Below, one piece after another: positions 31,879 to 39,760 of a DNA stretch of 64,000 nucleotides. The translations under genes were made by a program, and so were the position numbers. This DNA is from Pararhizobium capsulatum DSM 1112 (lineage in GTDB: Bacteria; Pseudomonadota; Alphaproteobacteria; Rhizobiales; Rhizobiaceae). Each line of letters begins with the position of its first letter. The first letter of the stretch is position 1. The notes below the pieces were generated by a model. The model searched no databases, was not told where the DNA came from, and was given only the letters and a program-made list of their open reading frames with translations. Location: contig NZ_JAUSVF010000001.1 of assembly GCF_030814475.1 (NCBI RefSeq), positions 4,063,001 to 4,127,000 of the forward strand, written 5' to 3'.

Positions 31879-32925
31879 ATGATCTTCTCTTCCGATAACT
31901 GGGCTGGCGCCCATCCCATCATTGCCGAAAGCCTTGTCAAGGCGTCCACCGGGTTTGCCTCGGCCTATGGCACCAGCGATCTCGACCGCAAGGTGGAAAA
32001 GAAGCTCTCTGAAGTCTTCGAACATGATGTTGCGGTGTTTTTCGTCGGCACAGGCACGGCTGCAAACTCGCTGGCCCTGGCAAGCGCCAACAAGCCGGGT
32101 GGACATATATTCTGCCACCGCGAAGCCCATGTGAACGTCGATGAATGCGGCGCACCAGAATTCTTCTCCCACGGGGCGCGCATGGCGCCGGTCGATAGCG
32201 AAAACGGCCGGATGGACCCCGCCAAGCTGGAAGCCGAGATCAAGCGCTTTCCACCCGGTTTCGTCCATGGCGGCCAGCCGATGGCCATCACCATGACCCA
32301 GGCGACGGAAGCAGGTACTGTCTACGGGGTTGATGAGATCGATGCGATCTCATCCATCGCCCGCCATTATCATCTGCCGCTGCACATGGACGGCGCGCGC
32401 TTCGCCAATGCGTTGGTGACGCTTGGCGTCACGCCCGCCGAAATGACTTGGAAACGTGGCGTCGAACTTCTCTCCTTCGGCGGCACCAAAAATGGCTGCT
32501 GGTGTGCGGAAGCACTCATTCTTTTCAATCCTGCCCGGGCAGCAGAGATGCACTACCTGCGCAAGCGCTCTGCCCAGCTCTTCTCGAAATCACGCTTCAT
32601 CGCGGCGCAGTTCGATGCCTATCTGGAGAACGACCTCTGGCTCGATCTCGCGAAGCATTCAAATGGCATGGCAGAGCGTCTCGCCAAGGGCATTGAGGCT
32701 TCCACCTCAGCGCGTCTAGCGTGGCCGAGCGGTTCCAACGAGCTTTTTGTCATCCTGAAGAAGACCGTTGCCGAGACGCTGCAGAAGGATGGCGCGGTGT
32801 TCTACGACTGGCCGGTGCCGCACCAGCTGGCAAGCTCGGTGACAGCCGATGAAGGCCTCTACCGCCTCGTCACCAGCTTTGCGACAACCGACGCGGATGT
32901 GGACGCCTTCCTGAAGCGTCTCTGA
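31879..32925 (+). CDS. ltaE: Low-specificity L-threonine aldolase
   Basis: PLP enzyme that splits L-threonine or allo-threonine into glycine and acetaldehyde. The 348-residue protein opens MIFSSDNWAGAHP and has VFFVGTGTAANSLAL, the substrate-pocket histidine segment CHREAHVNVDECGAPEFF, HMDGARFANAL with the PLP aspartate, and the PLP Lys204 in SFGGTKNGCWC. The start at 31879 follows cacaggactg; the longer frame from 31762 adds sequence unlike the family. Its stop is immediately followed by the stop of the convergent LysR gene, with no terminator between them. Confidence 0.92.
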   Translation: MIFSSDNWAGAHPIIAESLVKASTGFASAYGTSDLDRKVEKKLSEVFEHDVAVFFVGTGTAANSLALASANKPGGHIFCHREAHVNVDECGAPEFFSHGARMAPVDSENGRMDPAKLEAEIKRFPPGFVHGGQPMAITMTQATEAGTVYGVDEIDAISSIARHYHLPLHMDGARFANALVTLGVTPAEMTWKRGVELLSFGGTKNGCWCAEALILFNPARAAEMHYLRKRSAQLFSKSRFIAAQFDAYLENDLWLDLAKHSNGMAERLAKGIEASTSARLAWPSGSNELFVILKKTVAETLQKDGAVFYDWPVPHQLASSVTADEGLYRLVTSFATTDADVDAFLKRL

Positions 32926-33804
32926 TCAGGACAATCCTGCGTCGGACCCGATCTGCGGGCGGCCAACGGCAGCCATGATCTCGTCCGACAGCGCCTTGAT
33001 CAGCGCCGGATCGGCAGCCTTGCGGGCGACGAGCACAAACTCGACATCCTCAAGGCGAGGGAGGCGGCTGATGCCGACCTCCCGCAAGCCAGTCGGCGCA
33101 AGGCTCTTCGGCTGGACAAGCACCCCCATCCCAGCGCGCGCCGCTGCCGTCAGTCCTGTGAGGCTGCCGCAGGTGCAGACGATGCGCCACGCGATGCCTG
33201 CCCGTTCCAAGGCTTCCAGCGCAACACTTCGGGTGATACTGGGCGGGGGGAAGGCGATCAGCGGCAGCGCCTCGTCGCGCAGCACCCGCTCGGGGTCGCG
33301 CGCCAGCCAGACCAGCGGCTCGCGATAAACAAGCCTGCCGCGCGGATCGCCGACGCGCCGTTTCGCCAGCACCAGATCGATCGCGCCTTCATCCTGCATC
33401 TGGTAGAGCGCACCGCTCAGCGCCACCGTCAATTCCAGATCGACCGACGGATGGGTTCGCGCAAAATCCTCCAGGATCGATGGCAGCCGGCTCGCCACAA
33501 AATCCTCCGAGACCCCGAGATGCAACCGACCCCGCAGACGCCGCTCGGTGAAAAGCGCGTGAACCTGACCGTCCAGCGACAGCATGGCGCGTGCCGGCCC
33601 GAGCAGCGCCTCCCCATCCGGCGTGAGGGAAACCCGGTGCGTGTCACGCTCCACCAGCTTGCGTCCGAGATCGTCTTCCAGCCGGCGGATATGCTGGCTT
33701 ACCGTGGATTGCCCGATGCCCAGACGCTCGGCTGCGAGGGTAAAGCTTGCCATCTGCTGGACAACGAGAAAGCTGCGGAGTTGCACCAAGTCCAGCATTA
33801 TCAT
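32926..33804 (-). CDS. LysR-family transcriptional regulator
   Basis: A 292-residue LysR regulator. The N-terminal winged helix-turn-helix (residues 5-65) reads LVQLRSFLVVQQMASFTLAAERLGIGQSTVSQHIRRLED. The rest is the periplasmic-binding-like effector domain (about 90-285). The gene is divergent from a bile acid:sodium symporter-type transporter 83 bases away, the usual arrangement in which the LysR protein controls both. In the shared gap ATTAT and ATAAT form an inverted pair (33821-33848 region). The effector is unknown. ATGs at 33804 and 33798 are both possible. Confidence 0.9.
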   Translation of the reverse strand: MIMLDLVQLRSFLVVQQMASFTLAAERLGIGQSTVSQHIRRLEDDLGRKLVERDTHRVSLTPDGEALLGPARAMLSLDGQVHALFTERRLRGRLHLGVSEDFVASRLPSILEDFARTHPSVDLELTVALSGALYQMQDEGAIDLVLAKRRVGDPRGRLVYREPLVWLARDPERVLRDEALPLIAFPPPSITRSVALEALERAGIAWRIVCTCGSLTGLTAAARAGMGVLVQPKSLAPTGLREVGISRLPRLEDVEFVLVARKAADPALIKALSDEIMAAVGRPQIGSDAGLS

Positions 33805-33887
33805 CTCATTTCATGATGACTATTATTTCTTGCATTCGATATCATAATGACAATGATGCCGCCATCCTCATCAGAGCTTTGATCGCC

Positions 33888-34889
33888 ATGCGCCGTTTCC
33901 TGCCCGATACTTTTACCATGCTGCTCGTTCTCACCGTGGCGCTCGCCTCGGTATTGCCGATCTCCAGTGCACCTGCCGAATGGTTTGGTTTGGCGACCAA
34001 GATCGCGATCGGGCTTCTCTTCTTCCTGCACGGCGCACGCCTGTCGCGGGATGTCGTGCTGGCAGGCCTGCTGCACTGGCGGCTGCACCTTGTCATTCTG
34101 GCAACGACCTTCGGCTTCTTTCCGCTGCTTGGCCTTGCTGCCGCACTGATCCCTGCATCGATCCTGCCGCCGGCGCTCTACACCGGCATTCTCTTTCTTT
34201 GCGTGCTCCCCTCGACGGTCCAGTCATCCATCGCCTTCACCTCAATGGCTGGCGGCAATGTTCCCGCAGCAATCTGCGCCGCCTCGGCGTCCAATATTTT
34301 CGGCATGTTCCTGACGCCGCTTCTGGTCGGCCTGCTGTTTTCGGCCAGCGGCAAGGGCGGGTTCTCGCTCGATGCGCTCGAACAGATCCTGCTGCAACTG
34401 CTGGCGCCGTTCCTGCTCGGCCAGATCCTTCAGCCCTGGATCGGCGACTTCATTCGCGCTCGTAAGAAGTTGCTGATGCCGGTCGATCGCGGTTCGATCC
34501 TGATGGTCGTCTATCTCGCCTTCAGCGAGGCGGTGACGGAAGGCCTGTGGCACACCTTCTCCGTCCGCGATCTCGCTGTTGTCATCGGTCTCGATATCCT
34601 GCTGCTGGCGATCGTCCTCACTGTCACGATGTTCGGCAGCCGCAAGCTTGGCTTCTCCCGCGAAGATGAGATCACCATCACCTTCTGCGGATCTAAGAAG
34701 AGCCTGGCGAGCGGCGTTCCCATGGCCAATGTCATCTTCGCCGGCCAGAGCATCGGCAGCATCGTGCTTCCCCTGATGCTGTTCCACCAGATCCAGCTGA
34801 TGGCCTGTGCCGTGATCGCCCAGAAATATGCCGAATATGGCCGGCGCAAGCTGGAATCTGCGGCACCAGCCGAACCGGCCCGTTCCTGA
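33888..34889 (+). CDS. Bile acid:sodium symporter-like (SBF) transporter
   Basis: A 333-residue inner-membrane protein of the SBF-like family (PF13593, YfeH type) with about nine or ten hydrophobic helices. Features include LLFFLHGARLS, LCVLPSTVQSSIAFTSMAGGN and, near the end, FCGSKKSLASGVPMANVIF, the crossed-helix motif region of the family. Substrates of YfeH-type members are not settled. The ATG at 33888 matches the family start; longer frames run into the LysR gene. Divergent LysR control is likely. A hairpin terminator follows the stop. Confidence 0.87.
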   Translation: MRRFLPDTFTMLLVLTVALASVLPISSAPAEWFGLATKIAIGLLFFLHGARLSRDVVLAGLLHWRLHLVILATTFGFFPLLGLAAALIPASILPPALYTGILFLCVLPSTVQSSIAFTSMAGGNVPAAICAASASNIFGMFLTPLLVGLLFSASGKGGFSLDALEQILLQLLAPFLLGQILQPWIGDFIRARKKLLMPVDRGSILMVVYLAFSEAVTEGLWHTFSVRDLAVVIGLDILLLAIVLTVTMFGSRKLGFSREDEITITFCGSKKSLASGVPMANVIFAGQSIGSIVLPLMLFHQIQLMACAVIAQKYAEYGRRKLESAAPAEPARS

Positions 34890-34896
34890 TGGCAAA

Positions 34897-34926
34897 AAGG
34901 CGGCGCCGAACCGGCACCGCCTTCAT
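34897..34926 (+). terminator. Probable terminator of the SBF transporter gene
   Basis: AAGGCGGCGCCG (34897-34908), three-base loop and CGGCACCGCCTT (34912-34923): a 12-bp stem with one mismatch, then CATTCTAT. The T-run is weak. Confidence 0.6.
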
Positions 34927-34954
34927 TCTATAGGTCCTAATTGCTTGACCGGCC

Positions 34955-35431
34955 TTAGTTGGCCGCACCCTCGATCTGGGTCGCTTCGATCTGCTTCGGC
35001 TGCGAGGCCGCGGCGACGATGTCGATCCGGCGGGGCTTTGCAGCTTCCGGGATCTCGCGCAGGAGATCGATATGAAGCAGGCCGTGCTTCAGTGAAGCGG
35101 ACTGGATCTCCACGTGGTCGGCAAGCTGAAAGCGGCGCTCGAAGGCACGCTTGGCGATACCGCGATAGAGGAACTGGTTTTCGGCGGCTTTTTCGTCGCT
35201 CTTCTCACCCTTGACGGTCAGCGTGTGCTCGCGTGCTTCAATCGAAAGTTCGGTTTCGTCGAAGCCCGCAACGGCCATGGTGATCCGGTAGGTGTTATCG
35301 CCCGTCCGCTCGATGTTGTAGGGCGGATAGGTCTGCGACTGGTCGGGCTGACCCAGACTGTCGAGCATGGTGAAGAGGCGGTCGAAACCGACGGTGGAGC
35401 GATAGAGAGGGGAAAAATCAACGTGACGCAT
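34955..35431 (-). CDS. ibpA: Small heat-shock protein (Hsp20/IbpA)
   Basis: A 158-residue alpha-crystallin chaperone that holds unfolding proteins during heat stress. The sequence has PLYRSTVGFDRLF at the start, the crystallin core (about 35-130) with PPYNIERTGDNTYRITMAVAGF, and GIAKRAFERRFQLADHVE with LLHIDLLREIPE at the end. The start is the ATG at 35431, preceded by aggagga; the longer frame would begin before that site. The leader carries a ROSE-type thermometer and the promoter matches sigma-32 (both listed). Rhizobial homologues are called ibpA. Confidence 0.93.
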   Translation of the reverse strand: MRHVDFSPLYRSTVGFDRLFTMLDSLGQPDQSQTYPPYNIERTGDNTYRITMAVAGFDETELSIEAREHTLTVKGEKSDEKAAENQFLYRGIAKRAFERRFQLADHVEIQSASLKHGLLHIDLLREIPEAAKPRRIDIVAAASQPKQIEATQIEGAAN

Positions 35432-35530
35432 GGTGTCCTCCTGAAAGAGCAACTGTTGTGCGATCTTGATCCCGTCACCCCGAATGCGGCGATGGCGGAA
35501 CCGGTGAACGGGCCCGTCTTCGGCGCCCGT
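35432..35530 (-). ncRNA. ROSE-type RNA thermometer in the ibpA leader
   Basis: The roughly 100-base ibpA leader fits the ROSE family, which blocks translation of rhizobial small heat-shock genes until it melts at heat-shock temperature. The key part is TTGCTC (35447-35452) facing the Shine-Dalgarno AGGAGGA (35436-35442). CUC pairs with GAG, then G faces G and U pairs with A, the G-G mismatch that marks ROSE hairpins. Upstream, UCACC and GGUGA arms and a GAUC-AA-GAUC hairpin supply the usual 5' stems. Exact folding was judged by eye. Confidence 0.75.
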
Positions 35531-35536
35531 GGAATG

Positions 35537-35566
35537 AAGATGGGAATGCTTCCTTTCGGGTTCAAG
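35537..35566 (-). promoter_or_regulatory. Sigma-32 (RpoH) heat-shock promoter of ibpA
   Basis: On the minus strand the -35 element CTTGAA (35566-35561) is followed by 16 bases and the -10 element CCCATCTT (35544-35537), an excellent match to the RpoH consensus CTTGAA-N11-17-CCCATNT. Predicted transcription would begin near 35530, giving a leader of about 100 bases. Confidence 0.82.
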
Positions 35567-35731
35567 ACCTCCCGCGCGATCGTCAAAATCCTTTCATAAA
35601 CGCAGGATGAACGGCCGGTTGCGCCTACGTTCAGCTAGAGGGGAATAGAACCGCAGTATCGGATCAGCCAAGGCGGTGCGGGCGGTGAACGTCCCTTCTC
35701 CCGACCTTCCCGCCAAGGCCCCCGACCCCAT

Positions 35732-35783
35732 GGCCGGAAGCGGTACATCCAGTCCCCCACCGTTTCCGGCCCTTTTTTCTTTG
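35732..35783 (+). terminator. Strong orphan terminator; possible end of an undescribed sRNA
   Basis: GGCCGGAAGCGGT (35732-35744) pairs with ACCGTTTCCGGCC (35759-35771) as a 13-bp stem with one G-U pair and a 14-base C-rich loop, followed by CTTTTTTCTTT. This is as good as any terminator in the window, yet no plus-strand gene lies upstream: the neighbour on the left is ibpA on the other strand. The preceding 100 bases are rich in CU runs such as CCCTTCTCCCGACCTTCCC, as in anti-Shine-Dalgarno sRNAs. No clear promoter was found. Confidence 0.7.
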
Positions 35784-35882
35784 ACGCCACCGGGGGTGCC
35801 GGCCTATCCCTCTAGATCTAAACGATATCGAAAGCCGATTGACGGAAACTTCGTCGACTGAGCTGCCAATCAGCGGATACCG

Positions 35883-36890
35883 ATGACAACCATCCTGCAC
35901 CCCACGAGCGACAATCCGATCCCCGCCGGCAAGGTGCACGGCCACACGGTCAGCTTCTTCGAGGGAGCGGCGGGACGCAAAATTCGCTACGCAATCTTCC
36001 GCTCGGACGCGCCCGTGGCAAAGGGGACGGTGGTTCTGCTGCAGGGGCGCAACGAGTCGATCGAGAAGTATTTCGAGACGATAGGCGAACTGCTTGAGCG
36101 CGGCCTCTGGGTCGCGACCTTCGACTGGCGCGGACAGGGCGCTTCGGATCGCGTTCACAAGGTCATCCGCCGGGGCCATGTGCGGCGCTTCTCGGACTAT
36201 GAGCAGGATCTCTCCACCTTCCTCGAAAGGATCGTCCTACCGGACACCCGCCTGCCCTTCTTCATGATTGCCCATTCGATGGGTGCACTCGTTGCCCTGT
36301 CGCAGGCGCCTTATCTCGCAAGCCGCATCGATCGGCTTGCCTTGCTTGCCCCCTTCGTGGAGCTTGGCGGCCAGGCCGTCGGTCATCGGACGATCGGATT
36401 TCTTGCAGCCGTGGCCACATGGTTGGGGCTTGGTTTCCTGCCGCTGTCACGCGACAAGGGCTCCCTTCCCTTCTCCCGCAATCTTCTGACACACGATCCG
36501 GCCCGTTTCGCCTGTAACAACGCTATTGTCGAAGCCCAGGCCGGTCTTTCGCTCGGCCCGCCTTCCGCGCGGTGGCTGCATGAAACCTTCAAGGCGATCC
36601 GACGCGTTTCGCAACGCGAGCACCTCACCCAAATCCGGGTGCCGACGATCGTGCTTGCGCCGACACAGGACAGGCTTGTCCCATACATCGCCGTGGAACG
36701 GCTCGCCCGCAACTTTCGCGCCGGACACCTCATTCCGATCGATGGAGCTCGGCATGAACTGCTGCACGAGAGCGATCGCTATCGCGCCCAGGCCATAGCC
36801 GCGATTGAAGCATTCATTCCCGGCAATAGCCCCGACATAATCGACGACATCGTCGGGGATGAAACGATGGAAGCCTCTATCGAATATTGA
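35883..36890 (+). CDS. Alpha/beta hydrolase, lysophospholipase-like
   Basis: A 335-residue alpha/beta hydrolase of the PldB/monoglyceride lipase type (Hydrolase_4). The oxyanion region is VVLLQGRNESIEKY, then VATFDWRGQGASDR; the nucleophile is Ser132 in IAHSMGALVAL. The acid (APTQDRLVP) and the histidine (DGARHELLHESD) come near the end. There is no signal peptide, so a cytoplasmic or membrane-associated lipid role is likely. It stands alone on its strand and its stop abuts the stop of the convergent hisN. Confidence 0.88.
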   Translation: MTTILHPTSDNPIPAGKVHGHTVSFFEGAAGRKIRYAIFRSDAPVAKGTVVLLQGRNESIEKYFETIGELLERGLWVATFDWRGQGASDRVHKVIRRGHVRRFSDYEQDLSTFLERIVLPDTRLPFFMIAHSMGALVALSQAPYLASRIDRLALLAPFVELGGQAVGHRTIGFLAAVATWLGLGFLPLSRDKGSLPFSRNLLTHDPARFACNNAIVEAQAGLSLGPPSARWLHETFKAIRRVSQREHLTQIRVPTIVLAPTQDRLVPYIAVERLARNFRAGHLIPIDGARHELLHESDRYRAQAIAAIEAFIPGNSPDIIDDIVGDETMEASIEY

Positions 36891-37664
36891 TCAGGCGTTG
36901 AGGATTTCCAGGACCTGCGCATGCAGCGCCGGGTCGCCGGCCGCGATCACCTCGCCACCCATTTCCGCCGGACCGCCCGCCCAGTTGGTGATCACCCCGC
37001 CCGCCTGCTCGATCAGCGGAATAAGACCGCCGACGTCGTAGGGCTTCAAGCCGGCTTCGATCACCAGATCGATATGCCCGCCTGCCAGAAGCGCAAAGGC
37101 ATAACAATCGCATCCATATCGCGACAGACGAACGCGGCTCTCGACGTTGTCGAAGCGACGCTTGATATCGCCGGAAAAGAGATGCGGCGAGGTGGTGAAC
37201 ATGATCGCCTCGGAAAGAGCGTCGCAGGCACGTGTGGCCAGCGTCTTCTCGCCTTCGGGGCCGCGGTAGATCGTGCGGTGGCCATCGGCAAAATAGCGCT
37301 CTCCGGTAAAGGGCTGGTCCATCAACCCCATGATCGCCTCGCCATTCCGGTAAAGTCCGATCAGGGTGCCCCACACAGGCAGGCCCGAGATGAACGCTCG
37401 GGTCCCATCGATCGGATCGATCACCCAGACATGCTCGCGGTCGAGACCAACGCTGCCATATTCCTCGCCCAGAATACCATGCTCAGGAAACGCCTGCCCG
37501 ATCAACGCGCGAATGGCTGCCTCCGCGGCGCGGTCGCCCTCGGTTACTGGATCAAAACTCGCCGCTTCCTTGTTGGCAACGCTTATTCCGGTGCGAAAGC
37601 GCGGCAGGGTTTCCGCACGGGCAGCGTCGGCAAGGCGGTCGAAAAAGTCGCGATCGGGCAGCAT
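36891..37664 (-). CDS. hisN: Histidinol-phosphatase, inositol-monophosphatase family
   Basis: A 257-residue magnesium-dependent phosphatase of the IMPase superfamily. Metal-binding motifs are DPVTEGDRAAE, LGEEYG, and WVIDPIDGTRAFISGLP (about residues 79-95), with PYDVGGLIPLIEQAGG near the C-terminus. Members of this subgroup in Actinobacteria and rhizobia dephosphorylate L-histidinol phosphate in histidine synthesis; many are annotated SuhB or inositol monophosphatase. I prefer HisN from the overall sequence, but substrate proof is absent. A noncoding gap of 430 bp upstream contains the mmgR RNA on the other strand. Confidence 0.88.
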   Translation of the reverse strand: MLPDRDFFDRLADAARAETLPRFRTGISVANKEAASFDPVTEGDRAAEAAIRALIGQAFPEHGILGEEYGSVGLDREHVWVIDPIDGTRAFISGLPVWGTLIGLYRNGEAIMGLMDQPFTGERYFADGHRTIYRGPEGEKTLATRACDALSEAIMFTTSPHLFSGDIKRRFDNVESRVRLSRYGCDCYAFALLAGGHIDLVIEAGLKPYDVGGLIPLIEQAGGVITNWAGGPAEMGGEVIAAGDPALHAQVLEILNA

Positions 37665-37937
37665 GAGACCTCGTAAACAGGGAGGACAGCGCCGCAGCGC
37701 GGCGGCGGGGAAGGCCGAAATGGCCGTTAAAGCCTGTTTAGTGCAGTTTTTTTGAAAAAAGAAGAGCGGACGAAAATCAGCAGAATCTTCTCTGCTTGCC
37801 GCGAGTCAGGCGCAAGAGTCAGTCGGATTTGTTGAAAGCACATTCAGAAATTCAAAAATCTGTCACATGAGGACAGTTTTCGCGCATTTTCCTGATTCAT
37901 CGCCCTTGCGCAGCGCAGCATTGTGGCTGAAAAGCGG

Positions 37938-37966
37938 CTTGACAATTGTGCGCTGCAATATTAACT
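37938..37966 (+). promoter_or_regulatory. Promoter of the mmgR sRNA
   Basis: CTTGAC (37938-37943), exactly 17 bases, then TTAACT (37961-37966). The -35 matches the rhizobial housekeeping consensus; the -10 is weaker. The predicted start is about 37973, just before the first hairpin of the RNA. Confidence 0.7.
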
Positions 37967-37972
37967 TTTTCA

Positions 37973-38053
37973 TACAGTCACTTGTGGCTGTAAATACCCT
38001 CCTTGGGTGTTTCCTCCCTAGACTTCAACCGCGCCCAGTGCGCGGTTTTTTTT
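37973..38053 (+). ncRNA. mmgR: MmgR / suhB-family small RNA (alpha-r8)
   Basis: An 80-base RNA with the features of the alphaproteobacterial suhB (Rfam) / alpha-r8 family, whose Sinorhizobium member MmgR limits polyhydroxybutyrate granules. It begins with hairpin ACAGTCA-CTTG-TGGCTGT, then ACCC-TCCTT-GGGT with an anti-Shine-Dalgarno CCTCCTT, the single-stranded signature TTTCCTCCCT, and a terminator stem ACCGCGC/GCGCGGT ending in eight Ts. It lies beside hisN, an IMPase-family (SuhB-like) gene, the context that gave the family its name. The rest of the 37665-38094 gap holds no gene that I can see. Confidence 0.88.
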
Positions 38054-38094
38054 GCTTTCACGGGCAAAGAATAGGTGGGGAAAGGCGCGGATTT

Positions 38095-38979
38095 CTACTC
38101 TGCAGCCAGTGCCGTGCTATCGGCATATTTTTCGACATAGAGCGAAAAGGCCGACAGGAAGCTGCGAAGCGTCGTCGCAAACAGGGAAAACTGCGGTTTC
38201 TTTTCCAGCGTTGTCTCGTCGACGTAGAGCGAACGATTGATCTCGATCTGAAGGGCATGCAGCCCGCGCGCCGGTCGACCGTAGTGCTCGGTGATGAAGC
38301 CGCCCGCATAGGGCTTGTTGCGAGCAACCGAAAAGCCAAGCTCCTCGAGCAGGCTGACTGCCGCTTGGGACAGGTCCGGCGACAAGCTCGTTCCGTAACG
38401 ATCGCCGATGATGAAATCCGGCCTCTGACCGCTCCCGGCGACACGAATATTGCCCGGCATCGAATGGCAATCCACCAAGACGGAAAGCCCGAACTCTACG
38501 TGAGTACGGGCAATCAGCTTGCGAAGGCAGGCGTGATAAGGCTTGTAGATGGTCTCGACCCGATCCAGCGCCTGCTCGACCGGCAGGCGACCCTTGTAGA
38601 TATCCATGTTCTCCGCGACCAGGCGGGGCACCGTGCCGAGACCACCCGCAACACGAATCGAACCGATATTGGCATAGGGCGGCAACTGGCCATCGAACAT
38701 CCGCGGATCGAGTTCATAGGGCTCGCGGTTGACGTCGAGAAACGCCCGCGGAAAATGCGCCATCAGAAGCGGCGCGCCAAGATCCGTCACACAACCGAAC
38801 AGCTCATCGACATAATGATCTTCGGAACGGCGAATCGACAATGCATCGAGCCGGGACTGTTCCAAAAAGGCACGGCTGTATCTGCGGCCGCTGTGCGGCG
38901 AGTTGAAGACAAAGGGAATACGCTGGATTTCCGGCTCGCGAACCTCGAACAGATCGTTGTCGCTGTCGTGCTCGCTCAT
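38095..38979 (-). CDS. N-formylglutamate amidohydrolase family protein, second type
   Basis: A 294-residue PF05013 protein, distant from the one at 1447. Motifs are FVFNSPHSGRRYSRAFL, a FPRAFLDVNREPYELDP block, VLVDCHSMPG and LQIEINRSLYVDE, which fit the metal-dependent amidohydrolase fold. Rhizobial relatives are annotated N-formylglutamate deformylase or amidohydrolase. The two copies differ so much that they probably act on different acyl-amino acids. The gene is separated from hisN by the mmgR locus and is divergent from cpdR. Confidence 0.85.
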   Translation of the reverse strand: MSEHDSDNDLFEVREPEIQRIPFVFNSPHSGRRYSRAFLEQSRLDALSIRRSEDHYVDELFGCVTDLGAPLLMAHFPRAFLDVNREPYELDPRMFDGQLPPYANIGSIRVAGGLGTVPRLVAENMDIYKGRLPVEQALDRVETIYKPYHACLRKLIARTHVEFGLSVLVDCHSMPGNIRVAGSGQRPDFIIGDRYGTSLSPDLSQAAVSLLEELGFSVARNKPYAGGFITEHYGRPARGLHALQIEINRSLYVDETTLEKKPQFSLFATTLRSFLSAFSLYVEKYADSTALAAE

Positions 38980-39075
38980 GGGAGCCCTTTTACCATGTCA
39001 TCATGTTGCAGTTTCATGTATGTTGCCAGCAGACGGCAACTGTGTCCATAGTTGCCACCTGACGGTTGCGTGGGG

Positions 39076-39104
39076 CTTGACCCGCGCTCTTCACCGGATA
39101 TTTA
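39076..39104 (+). promoter_or_regulatory. Likely housekeeping promoter of cpdR
   Basis: CTTGAC (39076-39081), 17 bases, then TATTTA (39099-39104), close to the rhizobial RpoD consensus. Predicted leader about 63 bases. Just upstream, GTTGCC occurs at 39022 and 39051 with inverse GGCAAC at 39035, perhaps a regulator site. Confidence 0.6.
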
Positions 39105-39173
39105 CCCATCAGCGGTTTCATGGTGCAACCGCGCATCCTGATATCTCGACGCTCAAAGCAACGGCTTAAATAT

Positions 39174-39536
39174 ATGAATCCCAAAATCCTTCTTGCCGAA
39201 GACGACAACGACATGCGCCGCTTTCTGGTCAAAGCACTGGAAAAGGCTGGTTACAAGGTTATGTCCTTCGACAATGGCGCAAGCGCCTATGACCGTCTGC
39301 GCGAAGAGCCCTTCTCGCTGCTGCTGACCGATATCGTCATGCCTGAAATGGATGGCATCGAACTGGCCCGCCGCGCCACTGAACTCGACCCAGATCTCAA
39401 GGTCATGTTCATCACCGGCTTCGCCGCCGTGGCGTTGAACCCCGATTCGAAAGCCCCGAAGGATGCGAAAGTCCTCTCCAAGCCCTTCCACCTTCGCGAC
39501 CTCGTCGACGAAGTGAACAAGATGCTGGCCGCCTGA
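39174..39536 (+). CDS. cpdR: CpdR response regulator
   Basis: A 120-residue single-domain receiver protein that directs ClpXP proteolysis in the alphaproteobacterial cell cycle; its phosphorylation comes from the CckA-ChpT relay. The sequence MNPKILLAEDDNDMRRFLVKALEKAGY, phospho-acceptor Asp53 in LLTDIVMPEMDG, and Lys103 in VLSKPFHLRDL are nearly as in Sinorhizobium/Agrobacterium CpdR1. The protein ends NKMLAA. The start at 39174 gives the family length; the longer frame from 39120 does not. No output domain is present. Confidence 0.94.
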   Translation: MNPKILLAEDDNDMRRFLVKALEKAGYKVMSFDNGASAYDRLREEPFSLLLTDIVMPEMDGIELARRATELDPDLKVMFITGFAAVALNPDSKAPKDAKVLSKPFHLRDLVDEVNKMLAA

Positions 39537-39644
39537 TCCCGGTAAAACCGGGCTTTGGCATGACCGTGAAATTTCCTGTCAGAAAGCGCAAAAAAGTCTA
39601 TTGACGCGCCAAAGGGTTTTGTGGTCTATGCGCCGACATCGGAT

Positions 39645-39719
<75 letters not shown>

Positions 39720-39728
39720 TCCAGTTTC

Positions 39729-39760
39729 AAAGGCCTTTCGAGAGATCGAGAGGCCTTTTG
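39729..39760 (+). terminator. Terminator of tRNA-Val
   Basis: AAAGGCCTTTCGA paired with TCGAGAGGCCTTTT (one mismatch, four-base loop), ending in a T-run. It is ten bases after the CCA end. Confidence 0.8.
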
